From: MKSF01 sp037190225
GTDB taxonomy: Bacteria; Bacteroidota; Bacteroidia; Chitinophagales; Chitinophagaceae
Length of the DNA: 64,000 nt
Assembly: GCA_037190225.1 (NCBI GenBank)
Contig: JBBCJL010000006.1
Span: 372,001 to 436,000, forward strand
Direction of reading: 5' to 3'
Made by a program: the position numbers and the translations under genes. The notes beneath the pieces were generated by a model. The model made no database searches, had not been told where the DNA came from, and was given only the letters and a program-made list of their open reading frames with translations. This document shows positions 26,088 to 35,461 of the stretch, piece by piece. Numbering within the stretch: the stretch's first letter is position 1; every line of letters starts with the position of its first letter.

Positions 26088-26462
26088 ATGGAACAAAAGA
26101 TAGCAGGGCTCCGCACGGTCATTTACCTGGTGAGCGATATAGAGGCCGCCAAAAAATGGTACACGGAAGCATTCGGGACGCCCCCCTATTTTGACCAGCC
26201 GTTTTACGTGGGGTTCAACATAGCCGGCTACGAGCTGGGACTACAGCCAGAAGCCGGTGATACAACGGTCAAAACAGGGCATGCGGTAGCTTACTGGGGT
26301 GTGGAGGATGTGCCTGCGCAGCTGGAAAGGCTCACCGTCCTGGGCGCCGTCATTGATGAAGCGCCGCAGGATGTGGGCGGTGGTATTATTGTAGCCCGGT
26401 TCAAAGATCCCTGGGGCAATATCATAGGACTGATCCGCAATCCTCATTTTGTGCTGCCCTGA
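26088..26462 (+). CDS. VOC/glyoxalase-superfamily protein
   Basis: A 124-residue protein starting with GLRTVIYLVSDIEAAKKWYTEAFG and ending VARFKDPWGNIIGLIRNP, the two characteristic halves of a VOC module. The terminal position normally filled by a metal-ligand Glu is Gly here (NIIGL), so it may bind without metal. Co-directional with the thioredoxin gene. Substrate unknown. Confidence 0.85.
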   Translation: MEQKIAGLRTVIYLVSDIEAAKKWYTEAFGTPPYFDQPFYVGFNIAGYELGLQPEAGDTTVKTGHAVAYWGVEDVPAQLERLTVLGAVIDEAPQDVGGGIIVARFKDPWGNIIGLIRNPHFVLP

Positions 26463-26519
26463 CAGGTCCTGGCCCTTATCGCTGTATGTACCCTGATGTT
26501 ACTGCTTACCGGGTCAGGT

Positions 26520-27782
26520 TCAGCCAGGCGATTTTGCCGCTATGGCTCTGGCAGCTATAAAAGAAGTGGTCCAGGCATTCTGGAAATTGAATCCCCCGGT
26601 GATCCCGTCTATATTCAGGGCTTCTCCCACCACGTACAGGCCGGGCATCAGCTTATGCTCCATGGTCTGTACATCCACATACGCGGTATCTATGCCTCCG
26701 GCGGTCACAAACTCTTCCTTGTAAGTGGTCTTCCCGGACACCTGCACGGTCATATTACACAGCTGCCGGGCCAGCAGGTGACGCTGCCTGGCCTTTAAAT
26801 GGCTCCACAGCACCGACTCCTCTACCCCGGCTTCCGTAAGGAAATACTGCCATAAGCGGGACGGCAGGCCGAAAGGATTTTTATTGGGCATTTTCCTGGA
26901 AGCAAGGGTCATTTGCGCATCCGTCAGGTAAGCGTTCACGCTTTCTTCATTGTACTCCGGCAGCCAGTTGACGATCACCTCAAAGCGGTACTGCCGGGCT
27001 TCCAGCAGCAACGCTCCCCAGGCGCTCAGCTTGAGCACCGCGGGACCGCTCAGTCCCCAGTGCGTGATCAGCAGCGGCCCCTGTGCCGTCAGCCTGGTAC
27101 CCGCTATTTTGACCTTCGCATCCGGTACGCTCAGTCCCTGCAGGGCCACAATGGCATTACCAGGCAAATTAAAGGAAAACAGCGAAGGTACAGGCGCTAT
27201 AATATGCGCTGCCACCGGCTGGGGCTGCAGCCAGCTATACATCTCCGCCTTAGGGTACCCGCCCGTAGCCAGCACCACGGCATCGGCCTCCATGATACCG
27301 CTGTCCGTATCCACGGCATATCCGCCGCCGTCCAAAAGCGTGATGCTCCTCGCAGCGGTCTGCGTATATATCCGGATATGGTGCCTGGCAGCAGCATCCA
27401 GGAAGGTATCAATGATGGTCTGGGAAGTGTTCGTAACGGGAAACATCCTGCCGTCCGGCTCGGCCACCAGCTTCACGCCCCTGCCGGCAAACCATTGTAT
27501 TGTATCCTGGTTGCTGAACACGTGAAACGCCTTATGTAAAAACTTCTCTCCCCGGGGATAATGCCGCACAAAAGTGCTGATCTGCCCGCAGGCATTGGTA
27601 ACATTGCAGCGTCCACCGCCGCTGATCCTGACCTTGCTCAGCAGCCTGGCCGTTTTCTCCAGGATCACCACTTCGGTATCGGGGCGCTGTTCCCTGATCT
27701 GTATCGCGGTAAAAAAGCCGGCGGCCCCTCCGCCTATGACTATTATCTGCCTGCTATTTTTTGACATATCCCAATGCTTCAT
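26520..27782 (-). CDS. HI0933-family NAD(P)/FAD-dependent oxidoreductase
   Basis: A 420-residue flavoprotein. The dinucleotide-binding site IIVIGGGAAGFFTAIQ is near residue 13, with VRISGGGRCNVTNA following, the hallmark of the HI0933/YhiN family, and a C-terminal GLYVVGEALNIDGITGGFNFQ. The physiological substrate is unknown. Start may be the ATG at 27782 or the sixth-codon ATG at 27767. Either way it overlaps the end of the serine-hydrolase gene, so the two are co-transcribed. Confidence 0.85.
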   Translation of the reverse strand: MKHWDMSKNSRQIIVIGGGAAGFFTAIQIREQRPDTEVVILEKTARLLSKVRISGGGRCNVTNACGQISTFVRHYPRGEKFLHKAFHVFSNQDTIQWFAGRGVKLVAEPDGRMFPVTNTSQTIIDTFLDAAARHHIRIYTQTAARSITLLDGGGYAVDTDSGIMEADAVVLATGGYPKAEMYSWLQPQPVAAHIIAPVPSLFSFNLPGNAIVALQGLSVPDAKVKIAGTRLTAQGPLLITHWGLSGPAVLKLSAWGALLLEARQYRFEVIVNWLPEYNEESVNAYLTDAQMTLASRKMPNKNPFGLPSRLWQYFLTEAGVEESVLWSHLKARQRHLLARQLCNMTVQVSGKTTYKEEFVTAGGIDTAYVDVQTMEHKLMPGLYVVGEALNIDGITGGFNFQNAWTTSFIAARAIAAKSPG

Positions 27783-29076
27783 AAATATAGGTCTGCACCT
27801 TACCCCGTACCTTAAGGCTCGTGATCAGGCTGTTGGCCGCTGTCGGGTTGACACGGTTGGACAGGAATACAAAGACGATGCCGGTTTCCGGGTCTGCCCA
27901 GGCACAGGTGCCGGTAAAGCCCGTATGACCGAAAGTGGCCTTGGAGCAGATATCAGCCACAGGACCGCTGTCACCTTTCTTCTCCGGCTTGTCAAACCCG
28001 TAGCCCCGCCTGCTGATCCTGCTTTTATAAGAGGTGAACATAGCCACCGTTTCTTTCCTGATATACCGCACACCGTTATATTCGCCGCCGTTCAGCAGCA
28101 TCTGCATGATCTGCCCTATTTCCCGGGCAGTGGAAAAGATGCCGGCATGACCGGCCATACCGCCCAGCAGGGACGCCACAGGGTCGTGCACATAGCCCTG
28201 TAAATGCTGCATCCGGTATTCCATATCGTTTTCCGTAGGAGCGCAGTTGGCCGTATAACCCAGTATCCATGGATTGTACATAGTGCGCCGCAGCTTCAGA
28301 GGCTCATAGAAATTATCATACACGTAACGGTCCAGCCGCATACCCGTTATCTTTTCCACTATCTTCTGCAGCAGCACCAGGTCTATATCACTGTACACGT
28401 ACTTCCCTTTATTGATCAGCGCGCTGTTCACCATTTCATTCAGGATGTAATTAGGATAGCTATCCTTGATAAAAAGGTTGGCCGCAACCGGGATATTATA
28501 GCCCGGTACCGCGGTGCTGCTGAACAGATCTTTCCTCAGGGTGCCGGTAAGACTGTCCAGGGTCTGCCTGTGAAAGGGTATCCAGGCTTTGAACCCGGCC
28601 TGGTGCAGCAGTAATTGCTCTACCGTGATATTGGCCTTGTCGGTGCCTTTAACGATATCCAGGTATAGTGAAAGCGGGGCATAAATGTTCAGCTTTTTCT
28701 CATCATACAGCTTCATGACCGCCAGGGTGGTCGCCACGATCTTGGTGACGGAAGCCACATCATACATAGAGGTATCGGTCACGGCGGTTTTCCTGTTAAA
28801 GTCAAAATGACCGAAGCTCTTCATCATCAGCACTTCCCCGTCCTTGGCGGCAAACACCTGGCAGCCGGGAAAAGCGCCCCTGGCTATGGCGTTACCGATA
28901 AAGGCCTCCAGCTGCTGTAAGGCGGCCGGATTCTTAAGGGCGGCCGGAGCCTTATTGCCGTACCCGTACAGGGTATGCACTTTATTGAACTTTCCCGATC
29001 CCATGGTCTGCGCCTGTACACTGCATACGGACAGGCCCGCGCACAGGGCGGTATATAGGAACATTTTTTTCTTCAT
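27754..29076 (-). CDS. Secreted class-C-like serine hydrolase
   Basis: A 440-residue protein with a signal peptide (to about residue 22, SVQAQ). SVTK in MYDVASVTKIVATTLA is the SxxK nucleophile motif and YSDIDLVLL the YxN-like motif of the beta-lactamase class C/esterase family; FGHTGFTGT is at the KTG position. Acts probably on peptidoglycan fragments or esters in the periplasm. Start is 7 bases from the end of the NYN gene, so all three minus-strand genes (29853 to 26520) look like an operon. Confidence 0.8.
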   Translation of the reverse strand: MKKKMFLYTALCAGLSVCSVQAQTMGSGKFNKVHTLYGYGNKAPAALKNPAALQQLEAFIGNAIARGAFPGCQVFAAKDGEVLMMKSFGHFDFNRKTAVTDTSMYDVASVTKIVATTLAVMKLYDEKKLNIYAPLSLYLDIVKGTDKANITVEQLLLHQAGFKAWIPFHRQTLDSLTGTLRKDLFSSTAVPGYNIPVAANLFIKDSYPNYILNEMVNSALINKGKYVYSDIDLVLLQKIVEKITGMRLDRYVYDNFYEPLKLRRTMYNPWILGYTANCAPTENDMEYRMQHLQGYVHDPVASLLGGMAGHAGIFSTAREIGQIMQMLLNGGEYNGVRYIRKETVAMFTSYKSRISRRGYGFDKPEKKGDSGPVADICSKATFGHTGFTGTCAWADPETGIVFVFLSNRVNPTAANSLITSLKVRGKVQTYIYEALGYVKK

Positions 29077-29082
29077 GCTTAA

Positions 29083-29853
29083 TTACTTATTTCGCACATA
29101 AAAGTGGGTAACATTTTCCCTGCTGGTATGCCGCTCGTGCAGCTCAATGGTCTTGATGCTCCGGATGAGGTCCAGGAGCTTCTTAAACCCGTAATTGCGC
29201 GGGTCGAACTCCGGTTTCTTCTTCATGATCAGGTTGCCCAGGGTGCCCAGGAATACCCATTCATCATCCTCTGCAAGGTCATTGATGCTGTTCTTGATCA
29301 GCCTTATCAGGTTGGTATCCAGTTTGACCGTTGATTTGCGCGGAGGATTAGTCCTGGGAGCAGATTTTTTTTCCTGCGGTGTGACCGGCTGCTTTTCTTC
29401 TTCTTCGCCGGAGTCCAGTATCTCTATGAACGTAAACCGGTTGCACGCCGCGATAAAGGCTTCCGGGGTCTTCTGCTCCCCGAATCCCAGCACTATTTTG
29501 CCGGCTTCGCGCAGGCGGGTGGCCAGGCGGGTAAAGTCGCTGTCACTGGAAATGATGCAGAACCCGTCTATACTGCCGGTGTACAGGATATCCATCGCGT
29601 CAATGATCAGGGCGGAGTCGCTGGAATTTTTTCCTATGGTGTAGCCGAACTGCTGGATTGGTGTGATGGCATATTTCAGCAGTATGCTCTTCCAGCCGCT
29701 CAGGTAAGGATTGGTCATATCGCCGTAGAGCCTTTTGAAGGTGGGAGAGCCGTATTTGGCTATTTCTTCCAGTATGGCCCCTATATACTGGTAAGAGATA
29801 TTGTCTGCATCTATCAGAACCGCGAATTTCAGATCTTTATTCTGTGCATTCAT
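29083..29853 (-). CDS. NYN-domain protein with C-terminal LOTUS-like domain
   Basis: A 256-residue protein from the ATG at 29853. The NYN (PIN-like) nuclease fold shows FAVLIDADNISYQYIG, NSSDSALIIDAMD and DGFCIISSDSDFTRLATRLR with the acidic residues in place. After an acidic and Pro-rich linker (residues 155-180) comes a ~75-residue winged-helix-like end (FKKLLDLIRSIKTIEL) as in LabA/OST-HTH proteins. Predicted RNA-binding or RNA-cleaving. An upstream frame extension to 29946 is ignored as it lacks family similarity. Confidence 0.85.
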   Translation of the reverse strand: MNAQNKDLKFAVLIDADNISYQYIGAILEEIAKYGSPTFKRLYGDMTNPYLSGWKSILLKYAITPIQQFGYTIGKNSSDSALIIDAMDILYTGSIDGFCIISSDSDFTRLATRLREAGKIVLGFGEQKTPEAFIAACNRFTFIEILDSGEEEEKQPVTPQEKKSAPRTNPPRKSTVKLDTNLIRLIKNSINDLAEDDEWVFLGTLGNLIMKKKPEFDPRNYGFKKLLDLIRSIKTIELHERHTSRENVTHFYVRNK

Positions 29854-29955
29854 AGGACGCTGTAATTTTTTAAAGGGTTGAAGGAACTGCTGTAAAGTAA
29901 ACAAAAATAAGGAATGCTTTGATACCCGATAAGATATTTTACACATTAAAAAAAC

Positions 29956-29983
29956 GGGAGCAGCCTGTTTCCAGACTGCTCCC
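29956..29983 (-). terminator. Intrinsic terminator of the T9SS gene
   Basis: GGGAGCAG (29956-29963) pairs with CTGCTCCC (29976-29983). On the minus strand it is followed by GTTTTTTTAAT. It lies after the stop of the T9SS protein gene at 30016. Confidence 0.8.
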
Positions 29984-30015
29984 TGTCATTAACAACATTG
30001 TATGGTCGCAGGCGC

Positions 30016-31527
30016 TTATTTCACTACAGACAGTTTATAGCTGCCGGTACCTTTATTGGTCTGAACCAGGACATTATACAATCCGGATTGTAAAGCGCTG
30101 ATATCAATTTTAGTATCGCCCTGCTGTACATTTTTCACATTCATTACCAGCGCGCCGGTAATGCTGTAGATCTGGATCGTCTGGATACGTGCGTCTGCTA
30201 CTTTGATGTTCAGGTCACCGGAAGCAGGGTTAGGATATACCGTTACCTGTGACTTGTCAAACATTTTGATGCTGGTAGGTGTATAAGACTCGAAATAGAA
30301 TGTTTCTTTCATATTACCGTTCACCAGCTCCAGGAAGTTACCGGCATTCCAGCTTTGCTGCCATTGCACGATAGTTCCTTCGTTGTTTTCTATATTATTC
30401 TCAATATTCGTCCTTGTGCTGGCTATCCACTCCTGGTTACCGCCATCCCAGCTGAAATTATCATAATGGCTCAGCATTTCGCTGTCATAGTGATATTCAG
30501 TTTTGGAATCATTCACATAGCTGGTGCCGTTGTGATATTGATTGATACGGCTGGACAACAATCCTTCCGCGTTGTAATCATATATATATTTGGTCTCTTC
30601 CAGCCATTGTGTGCCGTCAAAGCGGGACACTTCCAGCTGGATACGTTTGCCGGCAGAATTATAGGTATAGTTCACCTGCCTGCTGTCTTCCCACGCCGTA
30701 TCGTTCACTGAAGCCTGTGTCAGCTCGGAGAGTATCTGGCCTGCAGCATTGTATGTATAGGCATACCTGTTGGTAGCGGTCCAGCTGGAAGCTACATAAT
30801 CGTGATCTGTCACTTCCGCTACCCTTTCATCCTGGTTGTAGGTAACTGTCCTCTTGCTGGCAGGTTCCCAGCCGCTACCCAGCGGGGAGAAACGTACCAT
30901 AGCGGAATCCTTGCCGCCTTCTGCAGGAAACAGGGAGATCCTGTAATCAGGTGCCCACGCGGAGCCGTCCCAGTTCTCGAACATTACGGTTTCCAGTGTG
31001 CCATTGGGATTATAATACTCATAATATCTCCTGGAATACTCCATGATAGAAGCATTGTTGATGGTTTGGGTACGGGCGATCGCAACAGCCGTATCACCCA
31101 CCTTATCTGTCAGCTGCACTTTCTCTTCCAGGCTCCAGTTCATCAGGGAAGGAGACCAGAAATAATTGAGCAGCGTATCGAGATTCCGGTAGGTAGCCGG
31201 TCCGAAATAAATATTTTTAGCGCTCTCCCATTGATTGAAGGCTTCCACATTGGTCACGCCGTAAGGATTGGAAGCTCCCCAGGCCGCAGAAGACTGGCCT
31301 GCTGCATGATGCAATCTTATGGAGTCGGTAGGATCATAGGCTCCCAGGTTGAACCTGTAGTTGGAATAAGCCATCAGCCTGGAGGCAGTGCCCTTCGGGT
31401 CTTCGTCTGAAATAAATTTAACCTGCTTGTTTCCGGCCGGCGTTATCACGGAAATGTTCTGACCGTAAGCCATTGATGTAAGTACCAATCCGGATAAGAC
31501 CGGTAAAATAAGTCTAACTTTTTTCAT
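30016..31527 (-). CDS. Secreted protein with T9SS type A sorting domain
   Basis: A 503-residue protein with a signal peptide (LSGLVLTSMAYGQ). The middle holds repeated YxYNxxG segments (AYTYNAAGQILSE, NYTYNSAGKRI, YIYDYNAEGLLSS), an RHS/YD-like pattern. The end VTVYPNPASGDLNIKV...ISALQSGLYNVLV is the T9SS type A sorting domain, so it is exported through the outer membrane and attached or released. Single gene between its promoter (31572) and its terminator (29956). Confidence 0.9.
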   Translation of the reverse strand: MKKVRLILPVLSGLVLTSMAYGQNISVITPAGNKQVKFISDEDPKGTASRLMAYSNYRFNLGAYDPTDSIRLHHAAGQSSAAWGASNPYGVTNVEAFNQWESAKNIYFGPATYRNLDTLLNYFWSPSLMNWSLEEKVQLTDKVGDTAVAIARTQTINNASIMEYSRRYYEYYNPNGTLETVMFENWDGSAWAPDYRISLFPAEGGKDSAMVRFSPLGSGWEPASKRTVTYNQDERVAEVTDHDYVASSWTATNRYAYTYNAAGQILSELTQASVNDTAWEDSRQVNYTYNSAGKRIQLEVSRFDGTQWLEETKYIYDYNAEGLLSSRINQYHNGTSYVNDSKTEYHYDSEMLSHYDNFSWDGGNQEWIASTRTNIENNIENNEGTIVQWQQSWNAGNFLELVNGNMKETFYFESYTPTSIKMFDKSQVTVYPNPASGDLNIKVADARIQTIQIYSITGALVMNVKNVQQGDTKIDISALQSGLYNVLVQTNKGTGSYKLSVVK

Positions 31528-31571
31528 AATTTTCTCTGATATTAATTTAATGCTTATTTGTTAATTTTAAA

Positions 31572-31579
31572 CAAAGATA
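31572..31579 (-). promoter_or_regulatory. Bacteroidota -7 promoter box
   Basis: CAAAGATA on the plus strand is TATCTTTG on the minus strand, 45 bases before the ATG at 31527. It would serve the T9SS gene. 31580-31790 holds no gene. Confidence 0.55.
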
Positions 31580-31792
31580 ACATTAATTTATTATTATGGT
31601 TTACTTCTGAATTTATTTTTTCTGAAAAAAATTCAAGTCACGCCTGTTCAACGGTGTTGAGCCTCATTACCTGCTTTTCAGCCTTTTTTTAAAATCCGCC
31701 GGAATATCGTCCGGCCTGTTTCGATTGTTTTCATCTCTATTTCGCTTATATCATTGAATGAATTATTGCGCAATGGGATCAATAATTGACTT

Positions 31793-31853
31793 TATGTATG
31801 ATATATCATACATACATAATATTTGCAATTACCAGAATTATTTTGTAAATTTG
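31793..31853 (+). promoter_or_regulatory. hipBA promoter and operator
   Basis: A perfect 22-bp palindrome, with half-site TATGTATGATA, spans 31793-31814. It abuts a promoter: TTTG at 31822-31825, 20 bases, TAAATTTG at 31846-31853, start near 31860. HipB proteins repress their own operon by binding such palindromes, so this is the likely operator. Confidence 0.75.
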
Positions 31854-31891
31854 AATGATATTCTAGACATTAATACTAAAAAACCATATTA

Positions 31892-32236
31892 ATGAATGAT
31901 TTTACGGACATTGAGGCGCTGAGTGATGTCGCCATTATGAAAATGATCGGTGCATTCATACAGGCCAGGCGGATTGACAGCCATCTCACACAGGAGGAAG
32001 CGGCCGGCCGGGCTGCGATGAGCCGCTCTACCCTGAGCCTCGCCGAACGCGGCGAAAGCACCACCCTCTCCAACCTCTTAAAAATATTAAGGGTGCTGGA
32101 CTGCCTGTATGTATTGGAGCCCTTCCGGCTAAAGGAAACGATCAGCCCTATCAGGCTGGCGCAGGAAGAGGAAAAAAGGCGGAAAAGGGCTTCGCGCCAC
32201 CAGCAGCCACCCGGTAAAGACGATACGTCATGGTAA
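31892..32236 (+). CDS. hipB: HipB-like antitoxin (XRE family)
   Basis: A 114-residue protein. Residues 18-75 form an XRE helix-turn-helix (FIQARRIDSHLTQEEAAGRA, then MSRSTLSLAERGESTTLSNL). The C-terminal tail is basic and disordered. It binds DNA and HipA in known systems. Its stop overlaps the hipA start by 7 bases, which fits coupled translation. A 22-bp palindrome lies upstream of the promoter. Confidence 0.85.
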   Translation: MNDFTDIEALSDVAIMKMIGAFIQARRIDSHLTQEEAAGRAAMSRSTLSLAERGESTTLSNLLKILRVLDCLYVLEPFRLKETISPIRLAQEEEKRRKRASRHQQPPGKDDTSW

Positions 32237-33516
32237 CCACCGCTTTTGTAAAATTATGGGGGAAGCGCATAGGCGCCGTAGCATGGGATCCCGGACAGGA
32301 GCTGGGCTTCTTTGAATATGACAAAGCATTCAGCGCCAGCAGGCTGGAAACAGCTCCGCTCAGGATGCCTTTGAGCAGCCGGGTGTACGCCTTTCCCGAG
32401 CTCAGGGGGACAAGCACCTTTAAAGGACTGCCCGGACTGCTGGCCGACTCGCTGCCGGACAGGTACGGTAATGAGCTGATCAATATATGGCTGGCCCGGA
32501 ACGGACGGCCGGAAAATTCCCTGAATCCCGTGGAGCTGCTTTGCTTTATAGGCAACAGGGGTATGGGCGCCCTGGAATTTGAGCCCTCCACCCTGTCGGC
32601 CAGAGACAGCGCTGCCTCCCTGGAGCTTTCAGACCTGATAGCCACCACTATGCAACTGCTGGAAAGCAGGGAACAGTTCGAGACCCATACGGATCATGAT
32701 ATGCAGGACGTACTCCTGGATGTCCTGAAAATGGGCACCTCCGCGGGTGGCGCCAGGCCCAAGGCCATTATCGCTTATAATGAGTCCACCGGTACTATCC
32801 GTTCGGGGCAGACCCTGCAGGAGCCCGGCTACGAGCATTGGCTGATAAAGTTCGACGGGGTCAGCGATACGCAATTTGGCGCCAGCTATGGTTACGGCCG
32901 CGTGGAGATGGCCTACTATCTCATGGCTACCGGTGCCGGGATCGAAATGACGGAAAGCAGGCTGATAGAGGAAGCAGGCAGGGCCCATTTCATGACCAGG
33001 CGCTTTGACAGGCGGAACGGGAATGAAAAGCTGCATATGCAGACCTTCTGCGCTATCGGCCATTATGATTTCAACAGGATCACCAGCTACAGCTATGAGC
33101 AGCTGTTCCAGACCATGCGTGCCTTAAGGCTGTCGTATGCGGAGGCCGAACAAATGTACCGGCGGATGGTATTTAACGTGCTGGCCCGGAATTGCGATGA
33201 CCATACCAAGAATTTCGCTTTCCTGATGGAGCCTGACGGGAAATGGCGGCTGGCGCCCGCATACGATATGTGTCATGCTTACCGTCCTGACAGTGAATGG
33301 GTAAGCCGGCATAATTTAAGCATCAACGGCAAAAGGAAGGATTTTACAAAAGAAGATCTCCTGGTCATTGCCAGGCAGAACAGCATCCGGAACCCGGAAC
33401 GTATCCTCGGCGAGATATCGGCGGGAGTAGCCCGCTGGACGGACTATGCCGCAGCCTGCAAAGTAGATGAAAGGCTGGCACAGGCCATAGACAGCACCCT
33501 CCTGAAAACAATATAA
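32230..33516 (+). CDS. hipA: HipA-like serine/threonine kinase toxin
   Basis: A 428-residue protein of full length. Kinase features are GTSAGGARPKAIIAY (Gly-rich loop), EHWLIKFDG (Lys), HFMTRRFDR, VLARNCDDHTKNFAFLM (catalytic Asp, Asn) and LAPAYDMCHAY (DFG-like). HipA toxins phosphorylate glutamate tRNA synthetase or related targets and cause growth arrest; the target here is unknown. All kinase motifs are intact. Confidence 0.9.
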   Translation: MVTTAFVKLWGKRIGAVAWDPGQELGFFEYDKAFSASRLETAPLRMPLSSRVYAFPELRGTSTFKGLPGLLADSLPDRYGNELINIWLARNGRPENSLNPVELLCFIGNRGMGALEFEPSTLSARDSAASLELSDLIATTMQLLESREQFETHTDHDMQDVLLDVLKMGTSAGGARPKAIIAYNESTGTIRSGQTLQEPGYEHWLIKFDGVSDTQFGASYGYGRVEMAYYLMATGAGIEMTESRLIEEAGRAHFMTRRFDRRNGNEKLHMQTFCAIGHYDFNRITSYSYEQLFQTMRALRLSYAEAEQMYRRMVFNVLARNCDDHTKNFAFLMEPDGKWRLAPAYDMCHAYRPDSEWVSRHNLSINGKRKDFTKEDLLVIARQNSIRNPERILGEISAGVARWTDYAAACKVDERLAQAIDSTLLKTI

Positions 33517-33659
33517 AAAGGAATAGGACGGTGCCGCAGGTAGCTTCAGCCATAAAAAACAGGCGTTCATCGAAAAAGATGTTCTGAAAATAAAAATGTA
33601 AACCGGAAATATAATTTTGATTAATAGAAAATATTACCTTCAATATTATTTCAGCAACC

Positions 33660-35342
33660 ATGAAAATAGTCTTAGCACAACAGAACTACCATATAGGAAA
33701 TATAGCGTATAACACAGCAAAAATCATCAAAGCCATAGAAAGCGCCATCGCGGAAGAGGCGGATATGATCGTTTTTCCCGAGCTGGCCGTTTGCGGCTAT
33801 CCTCCGCGGGATATCCTGTACTTCGAGGCTTTCCTGGAACAATGCCGGGACAGCATCGAGCAGCTGCTGCCTTACTCCCGGGATATAGGCGTGCTGGTAG
33901 GCTGTCCCTCCCCCAACCCGGTACCGGAGGGAAAGGCGCTCCACAACAGCGCGTACTTCCTGTATGAAGGCGCCATACAGCAGGTGATCCATAAGACCCT
34001 GCTGCCCACTTATGATGTGTTCGATGAATACCGGTATTTTGAGCCCGCCACCGTTCACGATATCCTGCACTTCAAAGGCAGGAAAATTGCCGTCACCATT
34101 TGCGAGGATATCTGGGATATAGAGCCGGACCCGATGTACAATTACGCCCCGCTGGACCGGCTTTCGGAGCAGGCTCCCGATTTCATCGTCAACCTGAGCG
34201 CCTCCCCTTTCAATTATAACCACGAGCTCAACAGGAAAGTGGTGCTCAAGCACAATACCCGCAAATACGGGCTGCCCCTGCTCTATTGCAACTGTACAGG
34301 CTCCCAGACTGAGATCATCTTTGACGGCGGTTCGCTGGTCTTCGACCGCCATGGTAACCAGCTTCTGGAACTGCCCCAGTTTGAGGAGGCGCTGGCTGCC
34401 GTCACCATTGATGATGCCAACAACATTGATCTTCCCACAGAGATACCGGACGGCGAGATACCGGACGAATTATACACACCATCCACCCTGCAGCCCTGCT
34501 ACAATATCGGGAATATACACAAGGCGCTCGTTTACGGCATCCGGGAATACTTTACCAAAATGGGCTTCCGTAAAGCGCTCGTGGCATCCTCAGGGGGCAT
34601 AGACAGCGCGGTAACGCTGGCCCTGGCCTGTGAGGCGCTGGGACCGGAGAACGTGCATGCCCTGCTGCTGCCCTCCCAGTATTCCAGCGATCACTCGGTG
34701 ACCGATGCCGTACGGCTTTCGGAAAATCTCGGCAATCCGTATGACATTCTGTCTGTTAAGGATATCTATTTCAGCGTAGCGGACACGCTGGCACCGGTCT
34801 TCAAAGACCTGGCCGCCGATGTAACGGAAGAAAATATCCAGTCCCGCATTCGGGGACTTCTTTCAATGGCATTATGCAACAAATTCAATTATATCCTTTT
34901 GAATACTTCCAATAAAAGCGAGCTTGCTACCGGGTATGGCACTCTATACGGGGATATGGCCGGCGGCCTGGGTGTACTGGGCGACCTGTACAAGCAGCAG
35001 GTATATGCACTGGCGCGCTATATCAACAGCAGCAAAGAGATCATCCCGGCTCACATTCTGGAGAAAGCTCCCAGCGCGGAGCTGCGGCCGGACCAGAAAG
35101 ATACTGACAGTTTGCCGGAGTATGAGATTCTGGATAACATATTGTACCAGTATATAGACAGGTTCAGCGGAACGGACGCCATTATCCGGAACGGGTATGA
35201 CGAAGCGCTGGTCAGGAAAACGCTCCGGATGGTGAACCAGAACGAATATAAGCGCAACCAGTTCTGCCCTGTCATACGGGTTTCTTCCAAGGCGTTCGGA
35301 CCGGGCAGAAGGATACCTATCGTATCACAGTTCACCGTATAG
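33660..35342 (+). CDS. nadE: Glutamine-dependent NAD+ synthetase
   Basis: A 560-residue two-domain enzyme that makes NAD+ from deamido-NAD with glutamine as ammonia donor. The N-terminal nitrilase-type glutaminase has the Glu (VFPELAVCGYPPRD), Lys (HKTLLPTYDVFDE) and Cys (VTICEDIW) triad. The C-terminal synthetase has the ATP pyrophosphatase loop SSGGIDSAVTLALA. Single gene; 33517-33659 upstream holds no gene. Confidence 0.95.
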   Translation: MKIVLAQQNYHIGNIAYNTAKIIKAIESAIAEEADMIVFPELAVCGYPPRDILYFEAFLEQCRDSIEQLLPYSRDIGVLVGCPSPNPVPEGKALHNSAYFLYEGAIQQVIHKTLLPTYDVFDEYRYFEPATVHDILHFKGRKIAVTICEDIWDIEPDPMYNYAPLDRLSEQAPDFIVNLSASPFNYNHELNRKVVLKHNTRKYGLPLLYCNCTGSQTEIIFDGGSLVFDRHGNQLLELPQFEEALAAVTIDDANNIDLPTEIPDGEIPDELYTPSTLQPCYNIGNIHKALVYGIREYFTKMGFRKALVASSGGIDSAVTLALACEALGPENVHALLLPSQYSSDHSVTDAVRLSENLGNPYDILSVKDIYFSVADTLAPVFKDLAADVTEENIQSRIRGLLSMALCNKFNYILLNTSNKSELATGYGTLYGDMAGGLGVLGDLYKQQVYALARYINSSKEIIPAHILEKAPSAELRPDQKDTDSLPEYEILDNILYQYIDRFSGTDAIIRNGYDEALVRKTLRMVNQNEYKRNQFCPVIRVSSKAFGPGRRIPIVSQFTV

Positions 35343-35461
35343 CCTTATAAGAAATACTGATGACCGCTGCGAAAAATATTATTACACATTTACAGCAGAA
35401 TACAGTAATTTACAACGCTTATTTACAAACCATACATAAAAAATATTCTCAGTACGTAACA

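Noticed and set aside
26950..27525. Long plus-strand frames opposite the HI0933-family gene
   Set aside because: They lack motifs, and the minus-strand frame carries clear FAD-binding sites.
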